From NCBI GenBank assembly GCA_946887025.1, contig CAMPJY010000082.1, positions 1 to 11,774 on the forward strand: a stretch of DNA of 11,774 nt, given 5' to 3'. This DNA is from an uncultured Salinimicrobium sp. (GTDB lineage: Bacteria; Bacteroidota; Bacteroidia; Flavobacteriales; Flavobacteriaceae). Below the pieces are notes generated by a model. The model ran no database searches, was not told where the DNA came from, and worked only from the letters and a program-made list of their open reading frames with translations. The translations under genes were made by a program, and so were the position numbers. Positions 7,449-11,774 of the stretch are shown here, in pieces. Every line of letters begins with the position of its first letter. Position 1 is the stretch's first letter.

Positions 7449-7479
7449 CAAATATAAGCCACTCCCCCACTTCCCCCAA
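7449..7479 (-). promoter_or_regulatory. Promoter of the M1 peptidase gene
   Basis: On the minus strand TTG (7479-7477) is followed after 20 bases by TATATTTG (7456-7449), a perfect match to the Bacteroidota -7 consensus TAnnTTTG at normal spacing. Only four bases separate the box from the ATG, so the mRNA would be leaderless or nearly so. The spacer is unusually G-rich (two GGGGG runs), and the TTG sits inside a CCCCTTGGGG palindrome. Confidence 0.6.
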
Positions 7480-7546
7480 GGGGTGACGGAATTTAACAGG
7501 ACTTTTTCTACAATTTTTCCATAAAGCCAGCTTTGGCGTTTTTTCC

Positions 7547-7554
7547 TATCTTCG
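7547..7554 (+). promoter_or_regulatory. Possible -7 box for recG
   Basis: TATCTTCG differs from TAnnTTTG at one base and lies four bases before the recG ATG. The nearest TTTG (7532-7535) is too close to be a standard -33 element. If real, it implies a very short leader, as on the opposite strand of the same 114-base spacer. Confidence 0.35.
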
Positions 7555-7558
7555 TTTT

Positions 7559-9664
7559 ATGAATGCGAATATCCTGCAGACCCCCATTGATTACCTGAAA
7601 GGAGTTGGCCCAAACAGGGCCGACCTGTTACGCAGGGAGATCGGCATCCATACATATCAGGACCTTCTGAATTTCTTTCCCAACCGCTATCTTGACAAGA
7701 CAAGGTTCTATAAAATAAATGAGCTGCAGCGCAATAGTTCGGAGGTGCAGGTGGTCGGGAAGATCGTACACCTGCGAACAGTGGAGCAGAAGCACGGGAA
7801 ACGACTGGTGGCGGATTTTATTGATGAGACCGGGAAAATGGAGCTGGTCTGGTTTCGGGGGCAGAAATGGCTCCGGGATAACCTGAAGCTCAACACCCCT
7901 TATGTGATCTTTGGTAAGACCAGCTGGTACAACGGCAGTTTCAGTATGCCGCATCCCGAACTGGAGCCGGTCGAGGAGTATAAAAACAACCTGAGGACCG
8001 CGATGCAGCCTATATACCCTTCCACAGAAAAACTGGGGAAGGCAGGCATCACCAATCGGGTCATTACAAAACTTATGCAACAGGTCTTCCTGGAATCCGG
8101 GGGGAAATTTTATGATACGCTTCCCCAGGAGCTGCTCTCAGAACTGCAACTGCTACCGAAAGCAGAATCCGTTTTTAACGTCCATTTTCCAAAGAGTCAG
8201 GAATTGCTGGCAAAGGCACAGTTCAGATTAAAATTTGAGGAATTCTTCTACCTGCAGCTGCAGTTGCTGATGAAGAATATGCTTCAGAAACAGAAGATCA
8301 AGGGTTTTACCTTTGAACAGGTGGGGAAACATTTTACGGAATTCTATGAGAACCATCTTCCGTTTGAACTTACCAATGCCCAGAAACGGGTGGTTAAGGA
8401 AATAAGGCAGGACATGGGGAGCGGAGCCCAGATGAACCGCCTGCTACAGGGAGACGTGGGATCGGGGAAGACCATTGTCGCCCTTATGACGGCCCTGCTG
8501 GCCCTGGACAACGGATTTCAGGCCGCTATAATGGCCCCCACGGAGATTCTGGCTACCCAACATTACACCGGCCTGATGGAACTCGTAAAAGAGCTGGATA
8601 TTCACATCCGCCTTCTTACCGGGTCTACCAAAACCGCGGAACGTCGTGAAATTCATGAAGCCCTGGAAAACGGGGAGCTGCATATACTTATTGGAACTCA
8701 TGCGCTGCTGGAGGATAAGGTGCAATTCAGGAACCTGGGACTTGCCATCATCGATGAACAGCACAGGTTTGGAGTGGCCCAGAGAGCCAAATTATGGCAG
8801 AAGAACGAGCTGCCGCCACATATTCTGGTAATGACGGCAACCCCTATTCCCCGGACCCTGGCAATGAGTTTATATGGAGATCTGGATATTTCAGTCATTG
8901 ATGAACTTCCTCCGGGGAGAAAAAGCATTAAGACCGTGCATCGCTATGACAGCAACCGGTTGAAGGTTTTTGGCTTCATCAGGGATGAGATCAAAAAGGG
9001 CCGGCAGGTGTATGTGGTATATCCGCTGATCCAGGAATCGGAGACGATGGATTACAAGGACCTGATGGACGGATATGAGAGCATCGCCAGGGAATTTCCT
9101 ATGCCCGAATACCAGATCTCCATAGTTCACGGGCAGATGAAACCTGCAGACAAGGATTATGAGATGAACCGGTTTGTAAAAGGGGAATCCCAGATCATGG
9201 TGGCGACCACCGTTATTGAGGTGGGAGTGAATGTGCCTAATGCCAGCGTCATGATTATTGAAAGTGCCGAACGCTTCGGGCTTTCCCAGCTGCACCAGCT
9301 CCGTGGACGCGTAGGCCGGGGAGCGGAGCAGAGTTTCTGCATCCTGATGACCAGCCATAAACTTTCAGCAGATAGCAAGACCCGACTGGAAACCATGGTG
9401 CGGACCAATGACGGTTTTGAAATCGCAGAGGTGGATCTTAAACTCCGCGGACCGGGAGATATTATGGGAACTCAGCAGAGTGGGGTCCTCAACCTGAAAA
9501 TCGCTGATATAGTCAAGGATAATGATATACTTAAAGCCGCCAGGTTTCATGTTCAGAAAATACTGGCAGAAGATCCTACTCTGAGCATGGAGAAAAACAA
9601 GGTGCTGCGGTTTACCTACGCGCAATTAGCCAAGTACAAAAATATCTGGAACTATATCAGCTGA
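7559..9664 (+). CDS. recG: ATP-dependent DNA helicase RecG
   Basis: A 701-residue RecG, close to the 693 residues of the E. coli protein. RecG reverses stalled replication forks and migrates branched DNA such as Holliday junctions, working in recombination repair in the cytoplasm. The N-terminal wedge domain includes an OB-fold region (about 63-150) with IDETGKMELVWFRGQKW. Helicase motifs follow: Walker A GDVGSGKT (298-305, Lys304), APTEILA, DEQH box (399-402), TATPIPRT (426-433) and QLRGRVGRG (580-588). The C-terminal part holds RTNDGFEIAEVDLKLRGPGD (615-634), the RecG-specific region that couples ATP hydrolysis to branch migration. The start at MNANILQTPIDYLKGVGP fits the family. The gene is divergent from the M1 peptidase gene and is followed after three bases by a permease gene, probably in the same transcript. 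Confidence 0.97.
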   Translation: MNANILQTPIDYLKGVGPNRADLLRREIGIHTYQDLLNFFPNRYLDKTRFYKINELQRNSSEVQVVGKIVHLRTVEQKHGKRLVADFIDETGKMELVWFRGQKWLRDNLKLNTPYVIFGKTSWYNGSFSMPHPELEPVEEYKNNLRTAMQPIYPSTEKLGKAGITNRVITKLMQQVFLESGGKFYDTLPQELLSELQLLPKAESVFNVHFPKSQELLAKAQFRLKFEEFFYLQLQLLMKNMLQKQKIKGFTFEQVGKHFTEFYENHLPFELTNAQKRVVKEIRQDMGSGAQMNRLLQGDVGSGKTIVALMTALLALDNGFQAAIMAPTEILATQHYTGLMELVKELDIHIRLLTGSTKTAERREIHEALENGELHILIGTHALLEDKVQFRNLGLAIIDEQHRFGVAQRAKLWQKNELPPHILVMTATPIPRTLAMSLYGDLDISVIDELPPGRKSIKTVHRYDSNRLKVFGFIRDEIKKGRQVYVVYPLIQESETMDYKDLMDGYESIAREFPMPEYQISIVHGQMKPADKDYEMNRFVKGESQIMVATTVIEVGVNVPNASVMIIESAERFGLSQLHQLRGRVGRGAEQSFCILMTSHKLSADSKTRLETMVRTNDGFEIAEVDLKLRGPGDIMGTQQSGVLNLKIADIVKDNDILKAARFHVQKILAEDPTLSMEKNKVLRFTYAQLAKYKNIWNYIS

Positions 9665-9667
9665 CCT

Positions 9668-10570
9668 ATGCTCAATTTTATCCTTATTTTCCTTTGCCTG
9701 GCAGCAGGATATCTCATAAAGAAATTCAAGCGGCTGCCCGACGACAGCTTCAAGGCGGTAAATGCATGGGTTATTAATATCGCACTTCCCGCGGTGGCAT
9801 TGAAATATATACCAAAGATTGAGTGGGACATATCGCTGCTTTTGCCTTTTGCCATGCCTTTTATAGTATGGGCCGGCAGTTATCTGTTCGTACAGCTGGC
9901 CAGCAGATTCATCGCGATGGATATCAGGACCAAGGCAGCGCTTTTTCTGACCGCGGGCCTGGGAAACACCTCCTTCCTCGGATTCCCTCTTACGGAGGCC
10001 TATTATGGAGAGGAAGGCCTTAAGATCGCAATTCTCTGTGATCAGGCCTGTTTTGTGGTAATGGCAACCCTGGGGATCATGTCAGCAACCAGGGCTTCCA
10101 ATGAAGGCCGGTTCTCCATCGCCCCCATCCTGCGGAAGATATTTAAGTTTCCTCCCTTCCTCGCCTTCTGCCTTGCCTTTATTCTCCCGAATTTCTTCTC
10201 CTTTGCTCCTATTGAACCACTTCTCACGGGACTGGCCCTGACCCTGGTCCCCCTTGCCCTGTTTTCCGTAGGGCTGCAACTGCAGCTGAAATCCTGGAGG
10301 GAGGATGTGCGGTTACTGAGCGTGGCCCTCAGCTATAAGCTGTGCCTGGCCCCTCTGCTGGTTTTGCTGATAGCCTTAGCCCTAGGGTTTAATGATTTCA
10401 TTGGAAAGATCAGCATTTTCGAGGCGGGAATGGCACCTATGGTAACCGGGGTGATCATCGCCACGGAATACAATCTGAATCCCAAACTGGCCAACGTCAT
10501 CCTCAGCATTGGAATCCCGCTTTCCCTGATTACCAGCTTTCTGTGGACGCTGGTACTTGCCCTGCTCTAA
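9668..10570 (+). CDS. AEC-family (auxin efflux carrier type) permease
   Basis: A 300-residue integral membrane protein with about nine or ten hydrophobic spans (for example about 2-17, 55-77, 117-138, 162-178, 184-204, 215-239 and 275-297). The layout and the motifs ALPAVAL (39-45), GLGNTSFLGFP (97-107) and GMAPMVTGVIIATEYNL (254-270) place it in the Mem_trans/AEC family, which in bacteria moves small organic acids such as malate or malonate and otherwise has no known substrate. The substrate here cannot be told. The ATG comes three bases after the recG stop, so translation is probably coupled with recG. No hairpin terminator is visible after the stop, and the next gene has its own promoter box. 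The length is normal and no break is seen. Confidence 0.88.
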   Translation: MLNFILIFLCLAAGYLIKKFKRLPDDSFKAVNAWVINIALPAVALKYIPKIEWDISLLLPFAMPFIVWAGSYLFVQLASRFIAMDIRTKAALFLTAGLGNTSFLGFPLTEAYYGEEGLKIAILCDQACFVVMATLGIMSATRASNEGRFSIAPILRKIFKFPPFLAFCLAFILPNFFSFAPIEPLLTGLALTLVPLALFSVGLQLQLKSWREDVRLLSVALSYKLCLAPLLVLLIALALGFNDFIGKISIFEAGMAPMVTGVIIATEYNLNPKLANVILSIGIPLSLITSFLWTLVLALL

Positions 10571-10655
10571 AACTGATTTTGTTTACTGGTCAAAAAAGAG
10601 GGGGAAATTGCCGTCCATCGATTATTTCCGCACTTATATCGAAAAGTATCAGGGG

Positions 10656-10690
10656 TTTAGCAGTTTTATCTTACGGATTACATATGTTTG
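10656..10690 (+). promoter_or_regulatory. Promoter of the lipoprotein gene
   Basis: TATGTTTG (10683-10690) fits the TAnnTTTG -7 consensus perfectly. A weak upstream partner, TTTA (10656-10659), lies 23 bases away, at the far end of the accepted spacing. The ATG at 10723 follows after 32 bases, giving an AT-rich leader of about 25 bases. Confidence 0.5.
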
Positions 10691-10722
10691 GCATCCATTT
10701 AACCAATAAACCCAAATTTATT

Positions 10723-11613
10723 ATGAAAAAATTCTATTATTTATTGTTTGTCGCTGCAGTTGCTTTTGGCTGTAGTGTTGACTCCATCGAGAAAACAGAT
10801 GATTTACAGTCTGCCAGTATGAAAAGTAAAAATGGACAAGACACGGATTTATCTACTTCTGTTTATGAAGGCCCAGGAGAAGCCGCATTTGTGAAAGATA
10901 ATAGCAAAAACCATGGATATATCGAGGTTTCCAATGACTGTGAAAACTTATATGTGGTAATTGTTCCGGCTGGAGAGGATCCGGAAGATGTTCATCTCAG
11001 TTTTTTTCAGGGTGATTCCAATCCAAAAGAAAATGGAACAGAAGGAGAGTTAAATTCTTATGAAGGGCAAACCTCCTTCACCTTTCCTTTAACAGATTTT
11101 GACACCTCTCAGGAATTAAGAATTTTTTCTAAAGCCTGGGGAGTTTTTGCCGGTACTGAATCCTGGGGGAAAAAAGCCAGCTATTTTTCCTATACTTTTG
11201 AAGACGTAGTCTGTAATGTTTGTGTAGGTGGAAAAGGTTACTGGTGGAATCATGGACCAAACGGAAATCCTGGAAACCAGAATAATGCATGGCCAAAAGA
11301 AGTACTCGCTGATGGCCTTTACCTGGGAAATAATAATTATTCCGCCGTTCAGTTGGGCCTAATTTATGACAGAAATACCCAGGGTGGTAATGGACTCGTA
11401 TCTGTTGCTCATCATTTAATCACTGCAAAGCTTAATGTCGCAAACGGGGCTGATCCTACAACTGTGGTCGAAGCTATAAATTCAGCAGACGCTTTTATTG
11501 GAGATTTAAATCTTTTGGCGGATAGTAGGCCTCAAAGCGCGGTAGGGGAGTTTAAAGATGTACTCGAGAGCTATAACGAGGGAAATTTAGGGCCTGACAG
11601 CTGTGAGGACTAA
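10723..11613 (+). CDS. Secreted lipoprotein with C-terminal GYWxNH-type domain, function unknown
   Basis: A 296-residue protein. The start at 10723 is chosen because it opens directly onto a lipoprotein signal, MKKFYYLLFVAAVAFGC, with Cys17 as the lipidated residue (the AFGC box is slightly atypical), and lies behind a good promoter box. The same frame stays open back to 10543, but that extension overlaps the permease gene and would bury the signal. After a polar linker (18-45) comes a probable beta-rich domain (about 46-160) with EVSNDCENLYVVIV (68-81), HLSFF, and TESWG-x4-SYFSYTF (145-159). It resembles, in divergent form, a bacterial surface domain whose usual motifs are HLYVG and ETAWG. 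The C-terminal part (164-262) begins CNVCVGGKGYWWNHGP and continues with AWP and NGLVSVAHHLITAKLNVANGAD (223-244). That matches the GYWKNH..AWP..LAxxLIxAKLN pattern I know from secreted bacterial proteins without assigned function. Family links are from memory. The gene is clearly AT-richer than its neighbours. Confidence 0.8.
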   Translation: MKKFYYLLFVAAVAFGCSVDSIEKTDDLQSASMKSKNGQDTDLSTSVYEGPGEAAFVKDNSKNHGYIEVSNDCENLYVVIVPAGEDPEDVHLSFFQGDSNPKENGTEGELNSYEGQTSFTFPLTDFDTSQELRIFSKAWGVFAGTESWGKKASYFSYTFEDVVCNVCVGGKGYWWNHGPNGNPGNQNNAWPKEVLADGLYLGNNNYSAVQLGLIYDRNTQGGNGLVSVAHHLITAKLNVANGADPTTVVEAINSADAFIGDLNLLADSRPQSAVGEFKDVLESYNEGNLGPDSCED

Positions 11614-11636
11614 GGAGAAAATTTATTCTTTTTATT

Positions 11637-11662
11637 ATGGGCTCTTAGGAGCCCATTTTTTT
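11637..11662 (+). terminator. Rho-independent terminator of the lipoprotein gene
   Basis: A perfect 8-base stem, ATGGGCTC (11637-11644) with GAGCCCAT (11649-11656), closes a TTAG loop and runs into seven T residues. It starts 24 bases after the stop codon. It is the only textbook terminator in the window. Confidence 0.85.
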
Positions 11663-11737
11663 GATTATAGTGTAAGAATCAACTCACAGTCTTTATTCGA
11701 CCTTTTTCACCGTCTAATTTCGTTTTCATTTTTGCTT

Positions 11738-11760
11738 TATCTTTAAGAGTAAACTCTTAA
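11738..11760. promoter_or_regulatory. Palindrome overlapping a possible -7 box at the window end
   Basis: TTAAGAGT (11743-11750) and ACTCTTAA (11753-11760) form a perfect 18-base palindrome with a two-base centre. It overlaps TATCTTTA (11738-11745), one base off the TAnnTTTG consensus, and is followed by ATG at 11763 and, in the same frame, 11772. It could be an operator or the start of a new gene's leader, but it could equally be the terminator stem of a minus-strand gene outside the window. Nothing else is visible in 11663-11774. Confidence 0.3.
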
Positions 11761-11774
11761 TAATGAGACCAATG

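Noticed and set aside
10543..10722. Longer N-terminal extension of the lipoprotein reading frame
   Set aside because: It overlaps the permease gene, spans the promoter box at 10683-10690, and would place the lipoprotein signal in mid-protein.

Overview
The window reads as chromosomal DNA of a flavobacterium (Bacteroidota, probably family Flavobacteriaceae). The evidence is the character of the encoded proteins (UvrD/PcrA helicase, RecG, a membrane-anchored FMN-type glutamate-synthase-like protein, a periplasmic M1 peptidase whose signal peptide ends in Ala-Gln), promoter boxes of the Bacteroidota type (TAnnTTTG), and the general lack of Shine-Dalgarno sequences. No rRNA, tRNA, CRISPR array, integrase or complete insertion sequence is visible.

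Layout. 1-60 holds a pair of hairpin repeats. 81-2402 (minus) is a UvrD/PcrA-type helicase gene. After a 272-base divergent spacer, 2675-4294 and 4315-4836 (plus) form a two-gene operon: an FMN/Fe-S glutamate-synthase-like protein and a small one-span membrane protein. 4837-5341 is a gene-free gap between convergent genes, packed with two families of palindromic repeats. 5342-7444 (minus) is an exported M1 metallopeptidase. A 114-base divergent promoter region separates it from recG (7559-9664, plus), followed after 3 bases by an AEC-family permease (9668-10570). 10723-11613 (plus) encodes a secreted lipoprotein of unknown function with its own promoter and a clear terminator. The last 110 bases appear to lead into another gene.

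How the genes relate. Two genes serve DNA repair and replication restart (uvrD/pcrA and recG) but lie in separate transcription units. The remaining genes are membrane, envelope or metabolic functions, and I see no single pathway joining them. Most of the window is ordinary core genome.

The least explained parts are two. One is the repeat mosaic at 4837-5341: hairpin units at its two ends lie in opposite orientation around a different, REP-like hairpin family, filling the gap from one stop codon to the other, and one end unit has a copy beside the uvrD stop. The other is the AT-rich lipoprotein gene, whose C-terminal half carries a GYWxNH-type secreted domain of unknown function.
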